A stretch of 64,000 bases of DNA from Streptomyces chumphonensis (GTDB lineage Bacteria; Actinomycetota; Actinomycetes; Streptomycetales; Streptomycetaceae). The notes beneath the pieces were generated by a model that was not told where the DNA came from, did no database searches, and worked only from the letters and a program-made list of their open reading frames with translations. Shown here in pieces: positions 38,183 to 46,533 of the stretch (within the stretch, counting starts at the first letter, position 1; each line of letters starts with the position of its first letter). The stretch lies in the NCBI RefSeq assembly GCF_014779715.1, contig NZ_JACXYU010000012.1, positions 1-64,000 on the forward strand, given 5' to 3'. The position numbers were made by a program, and so were the translations under genes.

Positions 38183-39145
38183 TCAGGGGCCTTCCGGGTC
38201 GACGATGCCCCGGTCGACCCAGAACGGCTCGACGAGGGAACGGAGCTGCTCGGCACCGACACGCTCGACCAGGTCCAGGGCGGCGATGTTCTGCCGCACC
38301 TGCTCCAGTCGGGTCGCGCCGACGAGCGTGGTGGCGTTGGCGGGGTGGGTGAGCGTGAAGGCGACGGCGAGCTGCGCGGGCGTCGTGCCCAGCTCGCCGG
38401 CGAGTTCGGTGATGCCGGGCACGGTGGCGATGATGGCGTCCCGCACGGACCCCGGGTCGCGCCCGATCTCCCGCTCCGGGGAGGTCCGCCCGGCCAGGAT
38501 GCCGCCCTCCAGGACGTCGGAGGACTGCATGCTCAGCCCCGCGGCGAACAGTTTGGCGAACGGCTCCCCGTCGGGGATGGCCCGGCGCGCCACGCTGTAC
38601 TTCAGCTGCGCGATCTGCGGGCCGGGCACGCCGCGTTCGGCGGCGATGCGGCGCAGGGCGTGGATGTTCCCCGCCGACCAGTTGTTCACGCCCCAGGCGC
38701 GGATCAGTCCGGCCTCGATGAGGGTGCTCAGGTCGCCGACCAGGTCCTCCAGCGCGACGTCCTCGCGCCGCAGGTCTCCGAGGATCACCAGGTCGGCGTG
38801 GTCCAGCCCGGTCCGCAGGAACGCGTTCTTCAGCTGGGGTGCGAAGCCCTCGCCGTCGAAGGCCTCGATCCACAGCTTCACCGAGGCGAGGTAGGTGTCC
38901 CGGGGGACGGCGGCGGCCCGCATGATCGCGCCCCACAGCACGTCGGTGAAGACGGGGGGCTTTCCGGGCATGCCGTAGACGCCCACGTCGAAGAGGTTGA
39001 CACCCTGGTCCAGGGCGTGGCGGACCAGGGTGACGGCGTCGGCGAAGTCCATCCGGTCGAAGGTGTGCCAGGAGCCCAGGGACAGCGCGGAGGCTTCGAG
39101 TTCGCTCGTGCCGATACGGCGCCGGGGGAGTACTGCGGTGGTCAC
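38183..39145 (-). CDS. Aldo/keto reductase with altered active site
   Basis: A 320-residue TIM-barrel reductase of the AKR superfamily. Asp53, Tyr57 and Lys90 of the catalytic tetrad are present, but the fourth residue, normally His, appears as Gly123 in VILGDLRR. The C-terminal cofactor region (ATTLVGATRLEQVRQNIAAL) is normal, so NADPH should bind. Loss of His usually changes or slows carbonyl reduction. GTG 39143-39145 (minus strand) has AAAGGA upstream. Its closest relative in the window is the gene at 42668. Confidence 0.83.
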   Translation of the reverse strand: MTTAVLPRRRIGTSELEASALSLGSWHTFDRMDFADAVTLVRHALDQGVNLFDVGVYGMPGKPPVFTDVLWGAIMRAAAVPRDTYLASVKLWIEAFDGEGFAPQLKNAFLRTGLDHADLVILGDLRREDVALEDLVGDLSTLIEAGLIRAWGVNNWSAGNIHALRRIAAERGVPGPQIAQLKYSVARRAIPDGEPFAKLFAAGLSMQSSDVLEGGILAGRTSPEREIGRDPGSVRDAIIATVPGITELAGELGTTPAQLAVAFTLTHPANATTLVGATRLEQVRQNIAALDLVERVGAEQLRSLVEPFWVDRGIVDPEGP

Positions 39146-39168
39146 GGGACGTTCCTTTCGGGGGGCGT

Positions 39169-40278
39169 TCAGGTGAGCCGGGGGTCGATGACGGCCTTGA
39201 TCTCCTCGTGCCGGCTCATCGCGGTGATGCGGGCCGAGGCCTCCGCCAGGCCGACGCGCGGGCCGAAGAGCCGGTCCCACGGCATGCGTTCGGGGAAGGA
39301 GGTGAAGAATTCGATGGCGTCGTGGTAGTCGGCGATGTCGCCGTTGAGCGAGCCGACGATGCTGAGTTCCTTCCCCATCACCGTGCCGAGGGCGAGCGCC
39401 TCGGAGCCGGGCCCGGTGCTGCCGACGATGACGACGCGACCGCGCTGGGCCGCCATCTCCACCGCCTCCCGGCCTACGGAGGGGGCGCCCGCGAAGTCGA
39501 GCACCAGGTCCGCGCCGTGGCCGCCGGTGAGTTCCCGTACCTGGGCCACCGTCGCCTCGGAGCCCTCGGCGATGTCCACCGTCGCGTCGGCGCCGAACTC
39601 GCGCGCCAGGGCGAGGCGGGTGGACGGCGCACCGACCGTGATCACCTTCCCCGCGCCGCTGAGGTGGGCCACCGCCGTGGCGAAGAGTCCGAGCGCGCCC
39701 GAACCCTGGACGACGACGCGGGAACCGGGACGTACGCCGCCGACCCGGGAGAAGGCCCGCAGCACGGTCTTCGCCGCGCACCCGGCCATCGCGGCCCAGG
39801 TGTCGGGAACCGACTCCGGGAGGAGGAGCTTGGCCGCGTGCGGCACCACGTAGGCGTACTCGCTCAGCCCCGCCGTCGCGTACGGCGGGGCGTCGGACCG
39901 CTGCAGGAAGCCGTAGCCCCGGTGGGAGCAGGCGACCGGCTCCCGCAGGACGGCGCAGCCGTGGCACGCGCCGCAGGTCGACTCCGACCAGCCGATCCGG
40001 TCGCCGACGGTCAGGTCGCGACCGAGCGCGTCCCTGGCGTCGTCACCGACAGCGACGATCTCGCCGACCATCTCGTGGCCGAGCACCATCGGCAGCATGC
40101 CGGGGAAGCTCATCTTCCCCGACCAGATCTCGATGTCCGTGCCGCAGAGCGTGGTGCACAGGATGCGCACGAGGGCGGCTCCCGGTTCCGGTCTCACCGG
40201 CAGGGGCAGGTCGATCAACTCGAGCGCGGAGCCGTGTGCGGTGAGGACGGCCGCGCGTGTCGAGGAGGGGATATCCAT
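39169..40278 (-). CDS. Zinc-dependent alcohol dehydrogenase
   Basis: A 369-residue medium-chain dehydrogenase. The catalytic zinc site is CTTLCGTD and GHEMVGE; a structural zinc site is suggested by the cysteines in CGACHGC and PVACSHRG; the Rossmann region has VVVQGSGALGLFATAVAH. It oxidises an alcohol or reduces an aldehyde with NAD(P). First gene of a minus-strand operon with the aldo-keto reductase, esterase and MFS genes. The promoter (TCGACA, 16 bases, TAGACT) lies within 40326-40353 and shares a 16-base element with the ABC importer promoter. Confidence 0.88.
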   Translation of the reverse strand: MDIPSSTRAAVLTAHGSALELIDLPLPVRPEPGAALVRILCTTLCGTDIEIWSGKMSFPGMLPMVLGHEMVGEIVAVGDDARDALGRDLTVGDRIGWSESTCGACHGCAVLREPVACSHRGYGFLQRSDAPPYATAGLSEYAYVVPHAAKLLLPESVPDTWAAMAGCAAKTVLRAFSRVGGVRPGSRVVVQGSGALGLFATAVAHLSGAGKVITVGAPSTRLALAREFGADATVDIAEGSEATVAQVRELTGGHGADLVLDFAGAPSVGREAVEMAAQRGRVVIVGSTGPGSEALALGTVMGKELSIVGSLNGDIADYHDAIEFFTSFPERMPWDRLFGPRVGLAEASARITAMSRHEEIKAVIDPRLT

Positions 40279-40322
40279 CGGAACTCCTTCGGTATCGAGC
40301 GGTTTCTGAGGCTCGACGATGG

Positions 40323-40338
40323 GTTAGTCTACGGACGT
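40323..40338 (-). promoter_or_regulatory. Shared promoter element of the alcohol dehydrogenase operon
   Basis: On the minus strand this reads ACGTCCGTAGACTAAC and contains the -10 box TAGACT; TCGACA lies 16 bases upstream. The same 16-mer with one change occurs at 44786-44801 in front of the ABC importer, in the same orientation to the gene. This is either a common promoter type or an operator of a common regulator. Confidence 0.6.
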
Positions 40339-40379
40339 TGACTCAAATGTCGAGACCCTGAGAGCCGCGAGGAGCCCCC

Positions 40380-41783
40380 GTGCGCACAGCCGACGGCGTC
40401 ACCCCAACTGCACCGGCCGACCTGATCCTGCGGGGCGGCGTCGTCCACACCATGACCCCGGACGGCGGAGATCCGGGCGCCACCGCCATCGCGCTGCGTG
40501 ACGGGATCGTCGTGCGCGTCGGTGACGACCGGGAGGTGCTCGCGCTCGCCGACGCCTCGACCGAGGTGGTCGAACTCGCCGGGCGCGCGGTTCTGCCCGG
40601 CATCAACGACGCCCATCTGCACGCCACGTGGCTCGGCGCCCTCTGGCCGCACACGCTCTTCGGTGAACTCGGTGGCGCCGGCCCCGCGCCGCTGCGCCCT
40701 CTGACCGACGACGCGCAGCGGCGGCAGGCGATCCTGCGCGCCGGCGAGCTGCTCACCTCCCTCGGCATCACCAGCTACACCGAGCCCGGCCTCGGCCCCG
40801 GCGAGGACCGCGGGGAGACCGGGGCGTTCGGCACGTCGGTCGCGGCGCAGTACCGCGCCCTGGCGGCCGAGGGGCTGCTGCGCTCCCGGGTCACGGTCCT
40901 GTGGCTCTACGGCGAACTCGACGGCCCGAGCGAGCTGGGCGGCTTCCTGACCGGCATGGCCGCCACCGACGGCGCGACGAGCGACCCCCGGTGGCTGCGC
41001 TTCGCCGGCGTCAAGATATTCGCCGACGGCATCCCGCCGATGCGTTCCGCGTACACGCACCACTGCTACGCCGACGGCGGCCGCTCCGCCCTCCTGGTGG
41101 CCGGTGATGACGACGCCGACCGCGAGGCGAACCTGACGCGCATGATCCTCGCCGCACACCGCGCGGACCGGCAGGTCGGGGTGCACGCCACCGGAGACCG
41201 GTCCGTCCAGGTCGCCCTCGACGCCTTCGAGGCGGCCCGGGCCGAGCGCGACGTGGACCTCGGCCACTACATCATCCACGGCGACCTGGTCACCGCCTCC
41301 CAGCTGCGCCGCATGGCCGCGCTCGGGGTGGGACTGGACATGCAGCCGGAGATCGCGCTGCTGACCCGGGACCTGGTGGACGACGCCCTCGGCCCCGGCT
41401 CGGCGGCGGCCGCGTGGCCGCTGGGGGCCGCGCTCGACGCGGAGGTCCCCCTGTGCCTGACCTCCGACGCGCCCGTGCTCTCCCCGGACTGGCGGCGTCA
41501 GATCGCCGCCGCCGACACCTGGATGGGGCCCGCGTCCGACCCCCGGCGGCGGATGGACCGGCTGCTGCGCTGCTACACCGTGGAGCCCGCCCGGCAGGAC
41601 CACGCCGCGTCGTGGAAGGGGATGCTCGCCCCGGGCATGGCCGCCGACCTGTGTGTCCTGGAGGCCGACCCGTTCGGTGTCACCCCCGCCGAACTGCCCG
41701 ACGTCGGCGTCGAGCTGACCGTGGTGGACGGCAGGGTCGTCTACGAGCACCGGGCGCGGGTCGAGGCGTCGAAGGCCGTGTGA
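40380..41783 (+). CDS. YtcJ-like amidohydrolase
   Basis: A 467-residue metal-dependent hydrolase, shorter by about 100 residues than its paralogue at 23861. His79-x-His81 in PGINDAHLHA, the GVHATGDRSVQ and HYIIHGDL histidines and the TSDAPVL aspartate form the metal site. GTG 40380 has a GAGGAG site. Divergent from the alcohol dehydrogenase operon and convergent with the SDR gene. The amide or ester substrate is unknown; the parallel pair suggests two related steps or two related substrates. Confidence 0.87.
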   Translation: MRTADGVTPTAPADLILRGGVVHTMTPDGGDPGATAIALRDGIVVRVGDDREVLALADASTEVVELAGRAVLPGINDAHLHATWLGALWPHTLFGELGGAGPAPLRPLTDDAQRRQAILRAGELLTSLGITSYTEPGLGPGEDRGETGAFGTSVAAQYRALAAEGLLRSRVTVLWLYGELDGPSELGGFLTGMAATDGATSDPRWLRFAGVKIFADGIPPMRSAYTHHCYADGGRSALLVAGDDDADREANLTRMILAAHRADRQVGVHATGDRSVQVALDAFEAARAERDVDLGHYIIHGDLVTASQLRRMAALGVGLDMQPEIALLTRDLVDDALGPGSAAAAWPLGAALDAEVPLCLTSDAPVLSPDWRRQIAAADTWMGPASDPRRRMDRLLRCYTVEPARQDHAASWKGMLAPGMAADLCVLEADPFGVTPAELPDVGVELTVVDGRVVYEHRARVEASKAV

Positions 41784-41790
41784 GGTCCCC

Positions 41791-41828
41791 GGCCGGGGCC
41801 CGCGCCCGGGTGGCGGCGGGCCCCGGCC
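41791..41828. terminator. Bidirectional terminator
   Basis: Perfect 13-bp GC stem between the convergent amidohydrolase and SDR genes. Confidence 0.65.
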
Positions 41829-41837
41829 GCGGCGCCC

Positions 41838-42578
41838 TCAGGTGAGCAGCTGGCCGCCGTCCACCGGCAGGCTCGTTCCGGTGATGTGCCCGGCCCCCGG
41901 GCCGGCGAGGAAGACGGCCGCCGCCGCGACGTCGTCGACCGAGGCCAGCCGGCGCAGCGGGATGCGGTCCTCCCAGGCCCGGCGCTGCGGCGAGCCCTCG
42001 GGCAGGCCGACGGCCAGCATCTCGGTGAGCACGGGGCCGGGCGCCACGGCGTTGACGCGGATGCCGTGCTCGGCCAGCTCGATCGCGGCCCACCGGGTGA
42101 GTGCGTCCACGGCCGCCTTGCTGCTCTCGTAGCCGCCCATGCCCGGCGTCGGCTGCCGTCCGCCGATCGAGGAGACGTTGACGATCACCCCCGCCGCGCC
42201 GTGGCCGACCATCCGGCGCGCGACGTGCTGGGTCATCAGGAACGTGCCCACGACGTTGGTGTGCAGGACGGTCTCCAGATCGGCACCGGACAGGTCCAGG
42301 AGGGCGCCGTGGACCGTGAGCAGGCCCGCGTTGTTGACCAGCACCCCGATCGGCCCGAGCTCCTTCTCCACCGCGTCGAGCCCCTGGGCGATGGAGGGCT
42401 CGTCGGTGATGTCGAGAACCTGTCCCGCGACGCCCAGGGCCTCGGCCGTCTCCCGGACGCGCTGTGCGTCCCGGTCCGCGATCACCACGGTGTCGCCCGC
42501 GGCCGCGAAGGCCGCGGCCACGGCGCGGCCGATCCCGCCCGCTCCGCCGGTGACGAGCACGGTGCGTGCTTCTTGCAT
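41838..42578 (-). CDS. Short-chain dehydrogenase/reductase
   Basis: A 246-residue classical SDR. The TGGAGGIG cofactor loop (10-17), NNAG motif, catalytic Ser in VSSIGG and the YESSK tetrad Tyr/Lys are all present, and the C-terminus ends in the usual GTSLPVDGGQ. It should oxidise an alcohol or reduce a ketone with NAD(P). ATG 42576-42578 (minus strand) has AGGGAGG upstream. Divergent from the second aldo-keto reductase across an 89-base gap rich in inverted repeats. Confidence 0.9.
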   Translation of the reverse strand: MQEARTVLVTGGAGGIGRAVAAAFAAAGDTVVIADRDAQRVRETAEALGVAGQVLDITDEPSIAQGLDAVEKELGPIGVLVNNAGLLTVHGALLDLSGADLETVLHTNVVGTFLMTQHVARRMVGHGAAGVIVNVSSIGGRQPTPGMGGYESSKAAVDALTRWAAIELAEHGIRVNAVAPGPVLTEMLAVGLPEGSPQRRAWEDRIPLRRLASVDDVAAAAVFLAGPGAGHITGTSLPVDGGQLLT

Positions 42579-42594
42579 GGTCGCCTCCCTCAAG

Positions 42595-42640
42595 CCGTGA
42601 CCCATGTCACGGTCAGCGGTATAGTATACAAGCGTAGACA
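42595..42640. promoter_or_regulatory. Divergent SDR/aldo-keto reductase operator-promoter region
   Basis: Two inverted repeats lie here: CCGTGAC-CCAT-GTCACGG (42595-42612) and GTATAGTATAC (42619-42629). A TAGACA box at 42635-42640 could be the -10 of the plus-strand gene, and CGTAGACAAA here resembles the CGTAGACTAA of the two related promoters at 40331 and 44791. The layout suggests control of both genes by a local repressor. Confidence 0.55.
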
Positions 42641-42667
42641 AAAAAGCCGAGGCTTCCGGGAGGAGCT

Positions 42668-43636
42668 TTGAGCACTGCACAGCCCATTCCCCGCCGCCGA
42701 CTGGGGCCGGACGGCCCCGAGGTCCCGGTGGTGTCGCTCGGGTCCTGGAACACCTGGGACCGCATGGACTTCGACGACGCGGTCAAGCTGGTCGCACGGG
42801 CCGCCGAGCTCGACTGCGCCTTCTTCGACGTCGCGCACTACAACATGGGCCCGCACGCCGAGAACGCCCGCACGGACCTGATCTTCGGGCGCGCGGTGCG
42901 GGAGGCCGGGCTCGCGCGCGCCGACTGGCGGTTCTGCGGCAAACTCTGGCTCTGGGACTACCCCGCCACGGGTTTCACCGAGCAGATGGAGACGTCGCTG
43001 GAGCGCGTCGGCGTCGAGAGCGCCGACATGGTCGTCGTCGGCGACTACCTCGACGACATCGACGTCGAGCGGGTCGTCACCGACGTCGCCGAGCAGATCG
43101 ACGCCGGGCGGTTCACCACCTGGGGCGTCAACAACTGGCGCTTCACCGACCTGCGGGCCGCGATCGACGTCGCCCGCGGGCGCGGACTGGTGCCCCCGTC
43201 GTTCGCCCAGCTCAAGTACGGACTGGCCCGCAGGTCCATGGCGGAGGGGCGCTACTACGCGCCGCTGTTCGACTCCGGCGAGCTCGCCCTCCAGGCCTCC
43301 GACGTCTTCGAGGGCGGGGTCCTGGTGGGGAACCTCCGTCCGGGCCGCAAGATCGGCGCGGACGTCGGCGGCATCCGGGAGCGCGTCGCCGCGTCCTACG
43401 GCGAGGTGCGAGCGCTGGCCGAGAGCTTCGAGGCGACGCCCGCCCAGCTGGGCATCGCCTTCTGCCTCGCCAACCCCGCCACCGCGAACGTCCTGGTCGG
43501 GGTCTCCCGGCAGGCCCAGCTCGAGGACAACGTCGGCGCGATCGCGCTGCTCGAACGGGTGGGGGCGGAGACGCTGCGGGAGGCCACGGCCCACCTGTGG
43601 CTCGACCGCGACGTCGCCGCGGACGGCACCTGGTGA
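42668..43636 (+). CDS. Aldo/keto reductase with altered active site
   Basis: A 322-residue paralogue of the gene at 38183 (SLGSWNTWDRMDF against SLGSWHTFDRMDF). Asp54, Tyr58 and Lys92 of the AKR tetrad are present, while the usual His is Gly125 in VVVGDYLDD. The start is an unusual TTG at 42668, supported by a strong GGGAGGAG site at 42658-42665 and by the N-terminal RRRLGPDG that matches its paralogue. Followed by the O-methyltransferase gene after 71 bases. Confidence 0.82.
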   Translation: MSTAQPIPRRRLGPDGPEVPVVSLGSWNTWDRMDFDDAVKLVARAAELDCAFFDVAHYNMGPHAENARTDLIFGRAVREAGLARADWRFCGKLWLWDYPATGFTEQMETSLERVGVESADMVVVGDYLDDIDVERVVTDVAEQIDAGRFTTWGVNNWRFTDLRAAIDVARGRGLVPPSFAQLKYGLARRSMAEGRYYAPLFDSGELALQASDVFEGGVLVGNLRPGRKIGADVGGIRERVAASYGEVRALAESFEATPAQLGIAFCLANPATANVLVGVSRQAQLEDNVGAIALLERVGAETLREATAHLWLDRDVAADGTW

Positions 43637-43707
43637 GCCCCACCGGCACCCCGCGAGCGGCCGCAGCGCCGCACACCGTAGGTACGACAACCCTTCAGGA
43701 GGACGAC

Positions 43708-44706
43708 ATGACCACATCCGCCACGCCGGCCACGCCCCGCACGCCCGACCGCATCGTCGACATCGCGATCGGCTACATGGGGGCCAAGCAGCTCTTCGCC
43801 GCCGCCCGCACGGGGATCTTCCGCGCCCTCGCCGACGGCGAGCGCGACGTCACCGCCCTGGCCGGGGCGACCGGGGTCAGCGAGCAGATGGTGCGCGTCC
43901 TCGCCGACGCCATGAACGGACTGGGGCTGCTGGAGCGCCGCGACGGGCGGTACCGGCTCGCCCCGGACGCCGCCGCCTACCTCGGTGGCGACGGCGAGCT
44001 CGACCTGCACCCCTTCCTCGGCTTCCTCAACGAGATCAGCTACGGCCACTGGCTGCAGTTCGACGCCACCGTCGACGCGACGAAGCCCGGTGAGCTGGAG
44101 ATGAACGAGGAGCGCTGGAAGACGTTCATGGCCGGCGTCATGCGCTACAACGCGCTGCACGCCGCCATGCTGGCCCGCGCCTTCGACTTCGGCCCCTACC
44201 GGGACCTGCTCGACCTCGGAGGGCTCTCGCCCGAGTTCGCCCTCCACGCGTTGCGCGCCAACCCCGCCCTCACGGCCCGCTTCGTCTTCGATCCGGCTTC
44301 CACGGACTCCCTGAACCAGGCGCTCGACGCGGCCGGGCTCGCCGACCGCGCGACGGTCGAGCCCGCGCCGACCGAGTCGGCCCGGCCCGGTGGGGAGCAC
44401 GACCTCGTCATGGTCAACCACGTGATCCACCGGTTCACCGCCGAGCAGAACCGCGCCATCCTCACCGGGGCCCGGGACGCCGCCCGCCCCGGCGCGACGC
44501 TGCTGCTGCTGGACTTCCTGCTGGACGACGGCGACCGTCAGCGCCCCATCGACGCCCTGCACGCTGGTGAGTACTTCGTCATCGACGGCACGGTCGTCTA
44601 CCCGGAGTCCGAGGTCACGGCGTGGCTGGAGGCGGCGGGCTGGCGGCGGCGCGAGGTGATCGCCCTGCCGGGAAGCCCCCGTGTCGTCGTGGCGGAGGCC
44701 GTCTGA
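43708..44706 (+). CDS. SAM-dependent O-methyltransferase
   Basis: A 332-residue protein of the plant-type/antibiotic O-methyltransferase fold. The N-terminal dimerisation winged helix spans about 20-95 (ALAGATGVSEQMVRVLADAM) and the C-terminal domain holds the SAM loop LLDLGGLSPEFALHAL and the catalytic-region LVMVNHVIHRF. Substrates are usually phenolic hydroxyls. In a catabolic setting it may detoxify a catechol or work on a methoxyarene. ATG 43708 has CAGGAGG upstream. A histidine general base is not certain. Confidence 0.83.
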   Translation: MTTSATPATPRTPDRIVDIAIGYMGAKQLFAAARTGIFRALADGERDVTALAGATGVSEQMVRVLADAMNGLGLLERRDGRYRLAPDAAAYLGGDGELDLHPFLGFLNEISYGHWLQFDATVDATKPGELEMNEERWKTFMAGVMRYNALHAAMLARAFDFGPYRDLLDLGGLSPEFALHALRANPALTARFVFDPASTDSLNQALDAAGLADRATVEPAPTESARPGGEHDLVMVNHVIHRFTAEQNRAILTGARDAARPGATLLLLDFLLDDGDRQRPIDALHAGEYFVIDGTVVYPESEVTAWLEAAGWRRREVIALPGSPRVVVAEAV

Positions 44707-44770
44707 CCAGCGCCCCGGTCGCGGTCGGAAGGCCATTCGGTCACCGGTTGATTTCGGCGCGGCGGGCCCA

Positions 44771-44801
44771 TTGCCTTTTTCGCCGACGACCGTAGACTAA
44801 C
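44771..44801 (+). promoter_or_regulatory. Promoter of the ABC importer operon
   Basis: TTGCCT (44771-44776) and TAGACT (44793-44798) are 16 bases apart. The 16-mer ACGACCGTAGACTAAC (44786-44801) differs by one base from the alcohol dehydrogenase promoter element at 40323-40338. A transcript start near 44805 is followed by GGGAGG and GTG 44823. Confidence 0.6.
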
Positions 44802-44876
44802 GGCCACGACGCGGGAGGTGGCGTGCAGATGAACCCCCGCGTACGCGCCACTCTCACCCCGCGGGCCGAAGGCTGT

Positions 44877-44911
44877 GACGGGGAGAGGAAAGGCGGTTTC
44901 CTCTCCCCGTC
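44877..44911 (+). promoter_or_regulatory. Leader hairpin of the ABC importer operon
   Basis: Perfect 15-bp stem with a 5-base loop, between the predicted promoter and the lipoprotein start at 44952. It has no T-run. It may be a terminator for read-through from the methyltransferase gene or an attenuating leader structure. Confidence 0.6.
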
Positions 44912-44951
44912 GATCCGGCACCAGCGCCCCTCATACTCGAGAGAAGATTCC

Positions 44952-46469
44952 ATGAAGAGAATCTGGAGAGTCACACTCGCCGCGGTCGCCGCATTCGCGA
45001 TGGCCGCGTGTACCAACACGACTGCCCCCTCCGACGGCGGCACCGGTACCGACGACGATATCAAGATCGGTACCCTGCTCGACGTCACGTCCTGGGACCC
45101 CGCCCAGGCCGACATCGGATTCGACGGTCCCTACCTCTCGGCCGTCTACGACCCGCTGGTCTCCCTGAACGAGGACTCCGACCCCGTCCCCGGGCTCGCC
45201 ATGTCGTGGAAGTACTCGGCGGACCGGCTGAAGCTCACCATGGAGCTGCGCGAAGACGTCACGTTCAGCGACGGTGAGGTCTTCGACGCGGCGGCGGCCG
45301 TGCGGAACCTCGAACACCTCAAGGCCGGTGTCCGCTCCGGCGCCACCTACGCCAACGTCGAGCGGTTCGAGGAGGTGGACGAGGACACCATCGCGCTGCA
45401 CCTGAAGCAGAAGGACGAGGCCCTGCTGTACTACATGGGTCTGGGCCGCAGCTGGATCGCCTCGCCCGCCGCGATCAAGGCCGAGACACTGGCCACCCAG
45501 CCCGTCGGCTCCGGTCCCTACACCTTCGAGTCGAACACCTCCACGCCGGGTTCGGAGTACGTCTTCACCAAGCGGCCCGAGCACTGGGACGACCAGACCT
45601 ACCCGTTCGCCACCCTGCACGTGCTCCCCATCGCGGACCCGACGGCGAGCTTCAACGCCATGCTCTCCGGCCAGCTCGACGTCGCCTACGCCAACGCCAC
45701 CGACATCCCCCGCGCCAAGGAGCGCGGGTGGAACGTCGCGGCCGACGTCGCCACCTGGGTGGGCATCCAGTTCACCGACCGCACCGGCGAGCGGCTCAAG
45801 CCGCTCGGAGACGTCCGGGTGCGCCGGGCCATCAACCACGCCTTCGACGGCGCGGCCATGCTCGAGTCCGTCGGCCAGGGCGCCGGAGCGGCGACCAACC
45901 AGGTCTTCCCCGCCGGCGGCCCCGTGCACGACCCCTCACTCGACGACCGTTACGCGCACGACATGGACCAGGCCAAGAAGCTCATGGCCGACGCCGGCTA
46001 CGCGGACGGATTCGACGTGACGATGCCGATGTCGTCGATCTTCCAGCCGTGGCAGCCCTCCGTCGAGCAGACCCTGGGCGAGCTCGGCATCAAGGTCGCC
46101 TGGAAGGACCTGTCCCCGGCCGACTACCAGAAGAACGCCGCCACCTACCCGATGTTCGTGGCCGTCCTGGCCCTGGACTCCAACCCCGCGGCGTCGATGG
46201 ACGGCCGCATCGTCTCGGAGCAGTGGTTCAACCCGAACCCCTCGACCCAGGACTTCCCCGAGGTCCAGAAGCTCGTCGACGAGGCGCTCGACACGACCGG
46301 TGCGGACCAGCTGCCCCTGATCCGCGAGCTCAACGAAGAGATCACCGAACAGGCCTGGCAGAGCGTCTGGTACCAGGCCGACAACACCTACTTCAGCGTC
46401 GAGGACATCACGGTGACGCCCATCACCGGGATGATGTTCCCGACCCTCCGATTCATCCAGCGCGGCTAG
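44952..46469 (+). CDS. ABC importer substrate-binding lipoprotein, family 5
   Basis: A 505-residue extracellular binding protein of the dipeptide/oligopeptide/nickel family. The signal peptide MKRIWRVTLAAVAAFAMAAC carries a lipobox with Cys20, followed by the family-5 fold with the LRDDVTFSDG-like stretch LREDVTFSDGEVFDA. ATG 44952 gives the proper signal peptide. An in-frame GTG at 44823 has a good ribosome site and would add 43 residues before it, which would spoil export. First gene of an importer operon with a permease, permease-ATPase fusion and ATPase. The ligand may be the parent compound of the catabolic block. Confidence 0.9.
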   Translation: MKRIWRVTLAAVAAFAMAACTNTTAPSDGGTGTDDDIKIGTLLDVTSWDPAQADIGFDGPYLSAVYDPLVSLNEDSDPVPGLAMSWKYSADRLKLTMELREDVTFSDGEVFDAAAAVRNLEHLKAGVRSGATYANVERFEEVDEDTIALHLKQKDEALLYYMGLGRSWIASPAAIKAETLATQPVGSGPYTFESNTSTPGSEYVFTKRPEHWDDQTYPFATLHVLPIADPTASFNAMLSGQLDVAYANATDIPRAKERGWNVAADVATWVGIQFTDRTGERLKPLGDVRVRRAINHAFDGAAMLESVGQGAGAATNQVFPAGGPVHDPSLDDRYAHDMDQAKKLMADAGYADGFDVTMPMSSIFQPWQPSVEQTLGELGIKVAWKDLSPADYQKNAATYPMFVAVLALDSNPAASMDGRIVSEQWFNPNPSTQDFPEVQKLVDEALDTTGADQLPLIRELNEEITEQAWQSVWYQADNTYFSVEDITVTPITGMMFPTLRFIQRG

Positions 46470-46479
46470 TTCCCGTCCC

Positions 46480-46514
46480 GGCCGGGGCCGTCCCTCAAGC
46501 GGACGGCCCCGGCC
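46480..46514 (+). terminator. Hairpin between binding protein and permease genes
   Basis: Perfect 14-bp stem with a 7-base loop in the 64-base gap after the binding-protein gene. A partial terminator or mRNA-stabilising structure here would explain the usual excess of binding protein over permease. Confidence 0.7.
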
Positions 46515-46533
46515 CCCAGAGGGGTCTCCCACC

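Noticed and set aside
42619..42629. GTATAGTATAC as a third FadR operator
   Set aside because: It has a central extra base and lacks the CGTATACG core of the two identical sites.
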